From: Streptomyces spororaveus
Lineage (GTDB): Bacteria; Actinomycetota; Actinomycetes; Streptomycetales; Streptomycetaceae
NCBI RefSeq assembly: GCF_016755875.1
Contig: NZ_BNED01000007.1
Location: forward strand, 1 to 33,826
Direction of reading: 5' to 3'
DNA length: 33,826 bases
Shown in pieces: positions 24,390 through 31,567 of the stretch. How positions within the stretch are numbered: the first letter of the stretch is position 1; each line of letters opens with the position of its first letter. The notes beneath the pieces were generated by a model that had not been told where the DNA came from, made no database searches, and saw nothing but the letters and a program-made list of their open reading frames with translations. Made by a program: the position numbers and the translations under genes.

Positions 24390-25034
24390 TCATTGCGGCG
24401 TGCTGAAGGTGCCGGCGCGGGCTGCCGCAGCGGCGACCCGGGCGGCGCGGTGCGGGAGCGTCGGGTCGGGGACGGCCCGGATCAGCAGCAGTTCGTGGTA
24501 GAGCGGGGCGGTCGCCGCGATGAGCAGCGCCCGGCTGTCGGCGGGGCCGGGCAGTTCGCCCCGGTCGGCTGCTCGGGTGACGACCGCAGCGCACCGTGCG
24601 TAGCGGTCATCCCAGAAGCGTGACAGTGCCGCTGCCGCCTCCGGCGAGCGGAATCCGGCGGCGATCAGAGCCATCGTCAGGTTCGGGCCGCCGCCCGCCA
24701 GTGCCTCGTACACCTCCTGGTTGAGGGCAGTCAGGTCGTCCTCCAGTGACCCGGTGTCCGGTGGGGTCCACGTGTCGTCGGATGCGGTGTCGAGTACGTC
24801 GGCCAGCAGGTGTCCGACGTCGCGCCAGCGCCGGTAGACGGTCGTGCGGTGGACGCCGGCGCGTTCGGCGACCGCGTCGACTGTCAGCCCGTCGTACCCG
24901 GCCTCCAGGAGCAGCGCGCCCACCGCCTCCAGCACCTGGGTGCGGACGCGGGCGCTGCGGCCGCCGGTCCGGCGCCGCCTCGTGGCCGGTTCCTGTCGGC
25001 TGGAATCTTCGCTTGCCTGCATGGGGGAATCCAT
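24390..25034 (-). CDS. TetR-family transcriptional regulator
   Basis: The 214-residue repressor has an N-terminal helix-turn-helix: RTQVLEAVGALLLEAGYDG, then LTVDAVAERAGVHRTTVYRRW. The ligand-binding domain is all-helical with the common C-terminal pattern TAPLYHELLLIRAVPDPT. ATG at 25034; an in-frame ATG lies four codons in. It diverges from the ABC-F cassette, with a 24-bp palindrome between them, so it most likely represses the resistance genes and itself and is released by a drug-like ligand. The SDR-KAS III pair downstream on the same strand could be part of the regulon. Confidence 0.9.
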   Translation of the reverse strand: MDSPMQASEDSSRQEPATRRRRTGGRSARVRTQVLEAVGALLLEAGYDGLTVDAVAERAGVHRTTVYRRWRDVGHLLADVLDTASDDTWTPPDTGSLEDDLTALNQEVYEALAGGGPNLTMALIAAGFRSPEAAAALSRFWDDRYARCAAVVTRAADRGELPGPADSRALLIAATAPLYHELLLIRAVPDPTLPHRAARVAAAAARAGTFSTPQ

Positions 25035-25043
25035 GCCAGCATT

Positions 25044-25067
25044 TTAACGCAACATTCGTCGCCTTAA
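25044..25067. promoter_or_regulatory. Palindromic TetR operator
   Basis: TTAACGCAAC and GTCGCCTTAA are inverted with 8 of 10 positions matching around ATTC. The palindrome lies 10 bp from the TetR start and directly before the AAAGGAGAA ribosome site on the other side, so binding would block both divergent promoters. The TTAA ends are A/T-rich islands that may include -10 elements. Confidence 0.65.
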
Positions 25068-25079
25068 AGGAGAAGTCCC

Positions 25080-25184
25080 GTGGTCATCCACCGCGTTGCC
25101 GCCCACCGCACCGCCGCCGTGACGACGATCCCCGCCCCCGAACTCCTGGAGCCGCCCTGTGACTGCGCAGCTCACCGCGTCTGA
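25080..25184 (+). CDS. Short leader ORF overlapping the ABC-F start
   Basis: GTG at 25080 follows an excellent ribosome site (AAAGGAGAA, 5-6 bases upstream) and opens a 34-codon frame rich in His, Ala and Pro (MVIHRVAAHRTAAVTTI, then PAPELLEPPCDC). It runs past the ABC-F GTG at 25159 in another frame and stops 23 bases inside that gene. The main gene has a weaker ribosome site (CTGGAG). ABC-F and other ribosome-targeted resistance genes are often controlled by stalling on such leader peptides. Function here is inferred from layout only. Confidence 0.55.
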   Translation: MVIHRVAAHRTAAVTTIPAPELLEPPCDCAAHRV

Positions 25185-26838
25185 CCTCACCAAGTCCTAC
25201 GAAGGCCGCCTGGTCCTCGACTCCGTCGACTGCTCCGTCCCCACCGGCGAACGTCTCGGTATCGTCGGAGAGAACGGCTCGGGCAAGTCCACCCTGCTCC
25301 GGCTGCTGGCCGGGGCCGAGCGCCCCGACCGCGGCGAGGTCGTCCTTCACGCCGAAGGCGGCGTCGGCCATCTCGCGCAAGAGGAAAGCCTCCCCCCGCA
25401 CCTGACCGTCCAGCAGGTGGTCGACCGCGCCCTCGCCGAGCTGCGCGCCCTGGAGCAGGACCTGCGCCGGCTGGAGGCCCGCATGGCCGACGGCGACGCC
25501 ACCGCCGAGACCCTCACCGCGTACGCCGACACCCTCACCGCCTTCGAACTGCGCGGCGGGTACGACGCGGACGCCCGCGTGGAGCGTTCCCTGCACGGCC
25601 TCGGCCTGCCGGGCCTACCCCGCGAGCGCGCTGTCGGCGGCCTGTCCGGCGGCGAGGCCGTGCGCCTGCGCCTGGCCGTACTGCTCGCCGCCGCCCCGGA
25701 GGTGCTGCTCCTCGACGAGCCCACCAACCACCTCGACGGCGCCGCCCTGACCTGGCTGGAGGACCACCTGCGGGCCCGGCGCGGCATCACGGTCGTCGTC
25801 TCCCACGACCGGGCGTTCCTGGAACGCGTCGCCACCTCCCTTTTGGAGGTCGACGGTGACCTGCACAGGACCGTGCGGTACGGCAACGGCTACGCCGGCT
25901 ACCTCGCGGAGCGCGCCGCCGAGCGGCGGCGCCGCGCGGAGGCCCACACCGCCTGGCGGGCCGAGGCAGCCCGGCTGCGCGAGGCCGCCGCCGTCACCGC
26001 CCGCCGGGTGGCGCCCGGCCGGGCCATGAAGGACGGCAACAAGATGGCGTACGACCGCGCTGCCGGCCGGGTCCAGCAGTCCCTCGCGAGCCGGGTCCGC
26101 AACGCCGAGGAACGGCTCGCCCGGCTGCTGGCCCGGCCGGTGCACCCACCCGCGGAGCCACTGCGGTTCACCGCCGTGCCGCGCACGGCCACCACCGCAG
26201 CCGGGCCTGGCACGCCCGCCGGGCCGGCCGGGTCCGACGACGCGCGACGGGTACTGCTGGCCGCGGCGGGCGTCGCGGTCGAGGGGCGGCTCGCGCCGGT
26301 GGATGTGACCGTGCCGGCCGGCGGCCGGCTGCTGGTCACGGGCCCGAACGGGGCGGGCAAGAGCACCCTGCTGCACGTTCTGGCCGGCGCCCTGGACCCC
26401 GACCTCGGGCAGGTCGTCCGGCACGGCCAAACCGGGCTGCTGGCCCAGCACACCGACGCCGGCACAGGCCGCGGAACGCTGCTCGCGGCCTACGCCGAGG
26501 GCCGCTCCGGGACTCCCGAGGAGCACGCCGAACGGCTCCTGTCGCTGGGCCTGTTCGCCCGCGACCGGCTGTCCGCTCCGGTCGGCTCCCTCTCCGTCGG
26601 GCAGCGGCAGCGGCTGGCCCTGGCCCGCCTGGTCACCGAACCGGCCGATGTCCTGCTGCTGGACGAGCCCACGAACCACCTCTCCCCCGCGCTGGCGGAG
26701 GAACTGCAGGAGGCGCTGGACCGGTTCGCCGGCGCAGTGGTCGTCGTCAGCCACGACCGGCGGCTGTGCGCCCGCTGGCCGGGCGACCGGCTCACCCTGC
26801 GCGCCCCGGCGCCCGCCGCAGCCGCCGCCCACCCGTGA
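25159..26838 (+). CDS. ABC-F ribosome-protection ATPase
   Basis: The 559-residue protein has two ABC domains and no membrane segment. ABC1 has Walker A GENGSGKST (residues 37-45), signature LSGGEAVRL and Walker B LLLDEPTNHLD. The linker includes a charged helical arm (AERRRRAEAHTAWRAEAARL) that would reach the ribosomal exit site. ABC2 has GPNGAGKST, LSVGQRQRLALARL and LLLDEPTNHLS. Antibiotic-resistance ABC-F proteins bind the E-site and dislodge drugs such as streptogramins, lincosamides or pleuromutilins. The neighbouring virginiamycin B lyase makes a streptogramin-type drug the likely substrate. GTG at 25159 overlaps the leader ORF. It is 54 bp from the lyase and probably co-transcribed. 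Confidence 0.9.
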   Translation: MTAQLTASDLTKSYEGRLVLDSVDCSVPTGERLGIVGENGSGKSTLLRLLAGAERPDRGEVVLHAEGGVGHLAQEESLPPHLTVQQVVDRALAELRALEQDLRRLEARMADGDATAETLTAYADTLTAFELRGGYDADARVERSLHGLGLPGLPRERAVGGLSGGEAVRLRLAVLLAAAPEVLLLDEPTNHLDGAALTWLEDHLRARRGITVVVSHDRAFLERVATSLLEVDGDLHRTVRYGNGYAGYLAERAAERRRRAEAHTAWRAEAARLREAAAVTARRVAPGRAMKDGNKMAYDRAAGRVQQSLASRVRNAEERLARLLARPVHPPAEPLRFTAVPRTATTAAGPGTPAGPAGSDDARRVLLAAAGVAVEGRLAPVDVTVPAGGRLLVTGPNGAGKSTLLHVLAGALDPDLGQVVRHGQTGLLAQHTDAGTGRGTLLAAYAEGRSGTPEEHAERLLSLGLFARDRLSAPVGSLSVGQRQRLALARLVTEPADVLLLDEPTNHLSPALAEELQEALDRFAGAVVVVSHDRRLCARWPGDRLTLRAPAPAAAAAHP

Positions 26839-26892
26839 CGGTCGGCAGGCCGCTCCACCCCTCCCCTCCTCCCCCTCGAAGGGACGCCCCTC

Positions 26893-27810
26893 TTGACCAC
26901 CTCCGTAAGCCCGCTCGGCACCCTCACCCTGCCCACCGCCGGCTCCGGCCCGTACGCGCTCGCCGTCGGGCCTGACGGCCATCTGTGGTGCACCCTCGTC
27001 CACGCCGGGCGCATCGCCCGCCTCACCCCGTCGTCCGGCCGCGTAGAGGAGTTCGCACTGGACTCCCCCGACTGCGGCCCCACCCTGGTCACCGCCGGCC
27101 CGGACGGCGCGCTGTGGTTCACACGCTACCGCGACCACCGGATCGGCCGGATCACAGTGGACGGCGAGACCCGCTCGTACGCGCTTCCCGGCAGCGCGGG
27201 CGGGCCCTACGGGATCGCGGCCGGGCCCGACGGCGCCCTGTGGTTCACCCTGACGAACACCAACCGCATCGGCCGGATCGGCACGGACGGCGAGGTCCGC
27301 GAGTTCCTTCTGCCGTGCGAGGGGGGATTCCCGTCCTTCCTCACGGCGGGACCCGACGGAGCCCTGTGGTTCACTCTCAACCAGGCGAACGCGATCGGCC
27401 GGATCACCGTCTCCGGCGAGATCCGGCTCCACCCCCTGCCCACACCCGGCGCCGCCCCGGTCGGGATCGCGGCCGGCTGGGACGGGAGCCTGTGGTTCGC
27501 CGAGATCGGCGCCGGGCGGATCGGACGGCTCACGACCGGCAGGGCAGGCGTGGAGATCACCGAGTTCGCGCTGCCCGAAGCCGACTGCCGCCCCCACGCT
27601 GTCGCGGTCGCACCGGACGGGACCTGCTGGTTCACCGAGTGGGCCACCGGCCGGATCGGCTCCGTCACCCCGGATGGGATGATCACCGAGCACCCGCTCA
27701 CACACCGCAACCGCGAACCCCACGGACTCACCTTCGGCCCTGACGGCACGCTGTACGTCGCAGAGGAGCACAGCGGCATCTCCAGGTGGGAGGTACACCA
27801 CGCCGCCTGA
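26893..27810 (+). CDS. vgb: Virginiamycin B lyase (streptogramin B lyase)
   Basis: The 305-residue protein is a seven-bladed beta-propeller built of repeats of the form GPDGALWFT followed by RIGRI. Vgb enzymes linearise type B streptogramins by cleaving the ester bond by elimination, with a Mg ion. His and Glu residues in RPHAVAVAPDG, CWFTEWATGRIG and REPHGLTFGPDG fall where Vgb has its active-site residues, and Tyr21 (GPYALAVGPDG) matches the substrate-contacting N-terminal tyrosine. TTG at 26893 follows GAAGGGA. Length is typical of Vgb (about 295-305). Paired with an ABC-F gene it gives drug destruction plus target protection. Confidence 0.88.
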   Translation: MTTSVSPLGTLTLPTAGSGPYALAVGPDGHLWCTLVHAGRIARLTPSSGRVEEFALDSPDCGPTLVTAGPDGALWFTRYRDHRIGRITVDGETRSYALPGSAGGPYGIAAGPDGALWFTLTNTNRIGRIGTDGEVREFLLPCEGGFPSFLTAGPDGALWFTLNQANAIGRITVSGEIRLHPLPTPGAAPVGIAAGWDGSLWFAEIGAGRIGRLTTGRAGVEITEFALPEADCRPHAVAVAPDGTCWFTEWATGRIGSVTPDGMITEHPLTHRNREPHGLTFGPDGTLYVAEEHSGISRWEVHHAA

Positions 27811-28071
27811 CACCCCAACAGGCGGCAAGGCCGACAGAACGGCCACGGCAGCGACGGTCTGGTCGACACCGACCCCGGCGCGGTCCGCGTCGGTCAGGAT
27901 CCGGGCGACGTCGACACCGGCGGCGTCGAGGCGGCCCATCGCGGCCGCGATGTCCGGCCACGCCGGGGACGCCAGGATCACCTCACGGACCAGCCCCTGG
28001 GGCATCGACGTGCGCAGGAGGCCGGACCACCGGTCGGTGCCCCCCGCCTTGATACGCGCCGTGTGTGACGT
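27811..28071 (-). pseudogene. Fragment resembling a plasmid or mobile-element protein C-terminus
   Basis: One minus-strand frame reads ARIKAGGTDRWSGLLRTS, then REVILASPAWPDIAAAMGRL, then AGVDVARILTDADRAGVGVD. This pattern recalls the C-terminal part of large actinomycete plasmid transfer or mobilisation proteins. The recall is from memory and is not a match I can prove. An in-frame stop lies at 28072-28074 and the frame runs without a natural end into the antisense of vgb. I take it as a truncated relic with no start. Confidence 0.35.
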
Positions 28072-28120
28072 TCAGTGACCATCTTGGGTGGGCGCCGACC
28101 CGGGCGGGTCTGATTCGGAT

Positions 28121-28210
28121 CTAGGCTCGGAAGGCTTTCCGAAGGAGTTCGCCGAACTCGGCTGGGTGCGTGGTCAGGCCGGTGTGCCCGCCGGGGAAGC
28201 GCCGGAGTAC
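28121..28210 (-). pseudogene. C-terminal fragment resembling an alpha/beta hydrolase
   Basis: The end of the frame, RVLRRFPGGHTGLTTHPAEF followed by GELLRKAF, matches the usual last segment of small alpha/beta hydrolases, where the His of GGH is the catalytic base. Upstream sequence does not continue the fold in one frame. Only this tail seems to survive. Confidence 0.35.
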
Positions 28211-28406
28211 CCGGGCGGTGACCGGCGACGTGTGACGGCAGCCGGGACCTCGCCCCGGCCGGCAGCGCCACGGGGCCGGGAGCAGCATGTCCGAAGGCGG
28301 CTCCCCGCAGTGGCTATTGCACCCCTGCGCCGGGTGCAGTGCGCCGTTGACGCACTCGAACAAGACGGCATCCCACCCGGACAGAGTGCTCACGTCCGGG
28401 TGTGCT

Positions 28407-28430
28407 GCTGCCGGGGCGTGCCCCGGCAGC
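28407..28430 (-). terminator. Terminator of the tpg-like gene
   Basis: GCTGCCGGGGC and GCCCCGGCAGC form a perfect 11-bp stem with a two-base gap, 5 bases past the stop codon of the terminal-protein gene on the minus strand. Confidence 0.75.
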
Positions 28431-28435
28431 GGGGT

Positions 28436-28990
28436 TCAGAAGGAGACGTCGAAGTAGTCGATGTCGGTGAACTCGACCCGGAGCTCGTCGGCCCGGGTTC
28501 CGCCGTCCTTGAAGTAGATCTCCTGCAGCCCCTCGGCGACGATCGCCCGCAGGTCGCGGTCGGCGGCGCCCTGTGCGCGGGCGTCGAACAGGCGCTGGGC
28601 GTACAGGGGCGGGAGGTGGACCGTGAGCCGGCGGACGCGGCCGTCGTCGGTGCTGCCGACGGGGGCGGTGTAGCCGAACCGGGCCCGGGTCTCGACGGTG
28701 ATGCCGGTGCTGGTGGCGGCCTCCTTACGGCGGCGGCCCCGTACCACGGGCTGCCAGCGGGCGCGTACGGCCGTGTCGATGCGCTCCGCGACGGGCTGGG
28801 GCGGGGTCTTGCGGTCGCCCTTGCGGTAGCGCTCCACCGACCGCTGACTCACCCCGAGCACCTCGGCGACGGCCTTGGTCGTCTTCAGCTGCTTCAGCAG
28901 GAAGTTGATCCGGCCCTTCAACGTCCTGGGCGGCTCCCTCGTGAACCCCTCCCGGTCCGCTCGGTCCAGGGCGTCATCGATGTCCCCCAC
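28436..28990 (-). CDS. tpg: Telomere terminal protein (Tpg-like)
   Basis: The 184-residue protein matches Streptomyces Tpg in length and sequence pattern: GDIDDALDRADREGFTREPP, then TLKGRINFLLKQLKTTKAVAEVLG, then a helix-turn-helix SQRSVERYRKGDRKTPP, then ATSTGITVETRARFGYTAPVG, ending VEFTDIDYFDV. Tpg is bound covalently to the 5' ends of linear replicons and primes end-patching. Thr114, reported as the DNA-linked residue in S. coelicolor Tpg, is present here at the same number (VGST). GTG at 28990 follows GAAGGGA. The usual upstream partner gene tap is absent: a TPR fragment on the other strand lies there instead. Confidence 0.9.
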   Translation of the reverse strand: MGDIDDALDRADREGFTREPPRTLKGRINFLLKQLKTTKAVAEVLGVSQRSVERYRKGDRKTPPQPVAERIDTAVRARWQPVVRGRRRKEAATSTGITVETRARFGYTAPVGSTDDGRVRRLTVHLPPLYAQRLFDARAQGAADRDLRAIVAEGLQEIYFKDGGTRADELRVEFTDIDYFDVSF

Positions 28991-29084
28991 CCGTTGCCTG
29001 TCCCTTCGCCGCCGCCCCCGTCCCCGGCACATCGCCCGGGACCGCGCGTACCAGTCTGTCCTACGACCCGGCTGCCGGTCCGGC

Positions 29085-29279
29085 CGCCACCGCGAAGGAA
29101 CGGCACTGAACAACCTCGGCATCGCCCTGCGAGAGACGCAGCAGTTCGAGGAAGCCATCGACGCCCACACCCAGGCCGCCACCACCTTCCACGAACTCGG
29201 CGACCGCCACAGCGAAGGAACGGCGTTGAAGGTCTGGGCAATCACGCACAACGAGCGCTGGCTGAAGCGAGCTGAGTAG
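29085..29279 (+). pseudogene. 3' fragment of a TPR-repeat protein
   Basis: The frame reads REGTALNNLGIALRETQQFE, then EAIDAHTQAATTFHELGDRH, then SEGTALKVWAITHNERWLK and stops at 29279. These are tetratricopeptide repeats of the type found in large actinomycete NB-ARC/TPR proteins. Upstream the frame loses this character near 29080, about 90 bp from the tpg start. It is a truncated tail. Confidence 0.6.
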
Positions 29280-29427
29280 CCTTCGCCCTCCTTGGATGGC
29301 CCACGGCCGCGGCGGCGCTGCGCAGGCTGGCGGCGCCACTCTCCCGGAGTGCGGACAGTGACCGCCCGCTGTGCGCAGCAGTGCGGGCCGTCGCCCGGTG
29401 AGGCGACGGCCCGTGCGGTCATGTCAC

Positions 29428-29456
29428 GCAGGACCCCGCCATCGTGCGGGGCCTGC
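29428..29456 (-). terminator. Terminator of the lamin-tail-domain gene
   Basis: GCAGGACCCCGC pairs with GCGGGGCCTGC, with one bulge, around CATCGT, just 3' of the TAA stop at 29468 on the minus strand. Confidence 0.6.
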
Positions 29457-29467
29457 GGGTGCCGGTG

Positions 29468-29938
29468 TTAGCGGCGGCGGCCCCAGGTTTCGGTGTCGAC
29501 GGTGCGGCCGCGGTCATCGCGCAGCGTCGCGGTGTCAGAGCCGTTGTCCCAGACGTAGTTACGGCGGTCCTGGAAGAGGTCGGTGCGGGTGTCGCGGCCG
29601 TTGCCGGTGTGCATACGGATGGTGGCCCGGCCGGCGATGCGGACGTTGTCGAAGCGGTAGCGGTTGCCGTCGCTGTCCCGCAGGGTCCAGCCGCGGAGAT
29701 TGATGCCCTCGCGGGTGGTGTTGGTGATCTCCACCCACTCGCTGTTCAAGGACCGGTTCGAGCGGTCGTCACGTCCGGGACTGTCGGCCTGGACCCGGCT
29801 GATCTCCACCCGCGGCCGCTGCTGGTGGTGACGGTCACCGTCGTGCGCGGACGCCGGCAGCGCGGCGGCCGAGACGATCGCGCCGGCCACCAGGACGGTG
29901 GCGGCGATACGACGTACGGAGGAAAAAGCAGAAGACAT
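29468..29938 (-). CDS. Secreted lamin-tail-domain (LTD) protein
   Basis: The 156-residue protein has a clear Sec signal peptide: basic SSVRRIA, hydrophobic TVLVAGAIVSAAAL, and cleavage near PASAHD. The mature part is an LTD fold, seen in RVEISRVQADS, NSEWVEITNTTREGINLRGW, TLRDSDGNRYRF, RIHTGNG-like RMHTGNGRDTRTDLF, and WDNGSDTATLRDDRG. LTD modules are beta-sandwiches found on secreted nucleases and surface proteins. ATG at 29938 follows GAGGGAG. A long in-frame upstream extension is rejected because it lacks protein character. The partner is unknown. Confidence 0.85.
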   Translation of the reverse strand: MSSAFSSVRRIAATVLVAGAIVSAAALPASAHDGDRHHQQRPRVEISRVQADSPGRDDRSNRSLNSEWVEITNTTREGINLRGWTLRDSDGNRYRFDNVRIAGRATIRMHTGNGRDTRTDLFQDRRNYVWDNGSDTATLRDDRGRTVDTETWGRRR

Positions 29939-30081
29939 AGGTGACGCTCCCTCAAGAACAGCGCAACGCATCCGGCGCCAGAGGCAACCACTCCGCCGGA
30001 TCCTGGACAGCCTCCGACCGGATCGAGCGAGCCGAGACCGCGACCAGGGAAGCCAGCTGGCCCTAGGCAGCGTCTTGTCGA

Positions 30082-30975
30082 TCATTTGTCGAGCCAGATG
30101 AGGGTGCTGGCGAGGGTGATCGCGGCCTGGTAGCGGGCGGGGTGCTTGTCGTAGCGGGTGGCGATGCCTCGCCATTGCTTGAGGCGGTGGAAACAGCGTT
30201 CGACGACGTTGCGGCGCCGGTAGACGGACCTGTCGAAACGACAGGTCCGTTCCCGGCGCCGGGCTCGGCCCGCGAGTTGGCCGGCACGCTCCGGGATCGT
30301 GGCTTTGATACCGCGCCGACGGAGGGAGGCGGGAAAGTCCGGGAGGAGTATCCCTTGACCGCGATGACCCGCTCGGGCCGCACGCGGGGCCGTCCGGGCC
30401 CGCCGCCTGCCACCCGAAATGAGGCCGATGACGGTCTCGGCCTGGGTTCAGTCGTTACGGGTGCCCGCGGTCAGAACGAAGGCCAGTGGCCGGCCGCGAC
30501 CGTCGCAGGCGAGGTGAATCTTCCTGGTCAGCCTGCCGCGGGAGCGTCCCAGGGCTCGTTCGTAGAGCCCCCTTTGGCGGCGGTGTGCTGGTGGGCACGC
30601 ACGATGGTGGAGTCGATCGCGACCAGCCAGTCCACCTCGCCCCTGGTCTGGGCGGCGGCCAGGAGACGGTCGAAGGTGCCGTCGGCCGCCCAGCGGGCGA
30701 AGCGTCGTCTCCGGGAACATCGCTGGGCGGTGCGGCCGGGACCGTGCCGGAAGACGGGTCCGGAGCCGGGCCAGCGGAAGCCAGCGGCACTGTGGGAGCG
30801 GTTGCGGCGGGTGCTGGGGCGGCCGGGGTGAGAGCCGCGGTCGAGGCCATGGCCGCCGCGTGGAGCTGGCGGGCCTTGAGAAGTGCAGGCCGTGCCGTTG
30901 AAGGACGCGGTGGGCGGTCGAGGGCGCGATCCCGGTGCGGGGCGGCCGGCCAGTCCGGGCCCGTGCTTCCATGCG
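30082..30975 (-). pseudogene. Frameshifted IS5-type transposase remnant
   Basis: The order of DDE transposase pieces on the minus strand is recognisable but spread over three frames. They are FARWAADGTFDRLLAAAQTR and WLVAIDSTIVRAHQH (first Asp), then GRSRGRLTRKIHLACDGRGR and PLAFVLTAGTRND, then a stop at 30448-30450 where a Cys codon is usual. Next come GRPRVRPERVIAVKGYSSR, and finally RRRNVVERCFHRLKQWRGIA (last Glu) and TLIWLDK with a stop at 30082-30084. The element is inactive. The start region (about 30880-30975, IAPSTAHRVLQRHGLHF) looks like a piece of a different transposase family, so the remnant may be a mosaic. Terminal inverted repeats were not found. Confidence 0.8.
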
Positions 30976-31025
30976 TGTGACCGGAAGCGCGGGCCCGTCT
31001 GGCGTGGGGAAACAGTCCCCGAAGG

Positions 31026-31550
31026 CTAGTCGTCGTCCCCGGGTTCGGATTCTCTGACGAACCAGAGGTCGAGGGTGTACTGCTCAGCGGTGGAGCACTG
31101 TTTCCATGCTGCTCGGATCTGTTCCGCGCCCCATTGCTCATCGACAGCGCGCTGGAGGCACGTGTCGTAGTAGGCGGCCGTGGCGTCTCGTCCGCTCCAT
31201 GCCGCGTGCCCGTCGTAGACGCCGGGTCGCGGCAGGTCCATCATGCCCGCCGGCCCAAAGGTGAACTGGTTGACGACGAGTTGGCCTGTCTCTGATTCCA
31301 GGGTGACAGGGACCGTGCCTTCAGCGTCCTCCGGGGCCTTCTGGGGAGTTTCCCAGACCCTGATGGTGACCTGCACTTCGATGTCGGGCTGAAGGCTGTG
31401 TAGGTAGAGGTGGTAGCCGTTTCCGGCGACTACCTCGGTCCTTGACAGCTTCAACGCCTCGTCGTCGCCGAGGTAGGCGTCAGAGTCGTAGACCTCCACG
31501 ATTCTGCGGTCCGGTCGGGCGGTAGTGCTGTATTCGGTGATGATGGACAT
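31026..31550 (-). CDS. Hypothetical protein downstream of a secreted nuclease
   Basis: The 174-residue acidic protein has no signal peptide or membrane helix. It is beta-rich in the first two thirds (RIVEVYDSDAYLGDDEALKL, YHLYLHSLQPDIEVQVTIRV, LVVNQFTFGPAGMMDLP), then helical (ATAAYYDTCLQRAVDEQWG), ending LWFVRESEPGDDD. ATG at 31550 follows CGGAGCG and lies 17 bp after the nuclease gene, so they share an operon. An acidic cytoplasmic protein beside a secreted nuclease could be an immunity protein. That is inference and the family is not recognised. Confidence 0.7.
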   Translation of the reverse strand: MSIITEYSTTARPDRRIVEVYDSDAYLGDDEALKLSRTEVVAGNGYHLYLHSLQPDIEVQVTIRVWETPQKAPEDAEGTVPVTLESETGQLVVNQFTFGPAGMMDLPRPGVYDGHAAWSGRDATAAYYDTCLQRAVDEQWGAEQIRAAWKQCSTAEQYTLDLWFVRESEPGDDD

Positions 31551-31567
31551 GGGCGCTCCGTCACTGC

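Noticed and set aside
25615..28005. Minus-strand frame of nearly 800 codons
   Set aside because: It is antisense to the ABC-F and Vgb genes, open only because of high GC content. Just the part beyond 27811 has independent protein-like character.
29939..30175. Long N-terminal extension of the lamin-tail protein
   Set aside because: It would bury the signal peptide, and the ATG at 29938 has a strong ribosome site.
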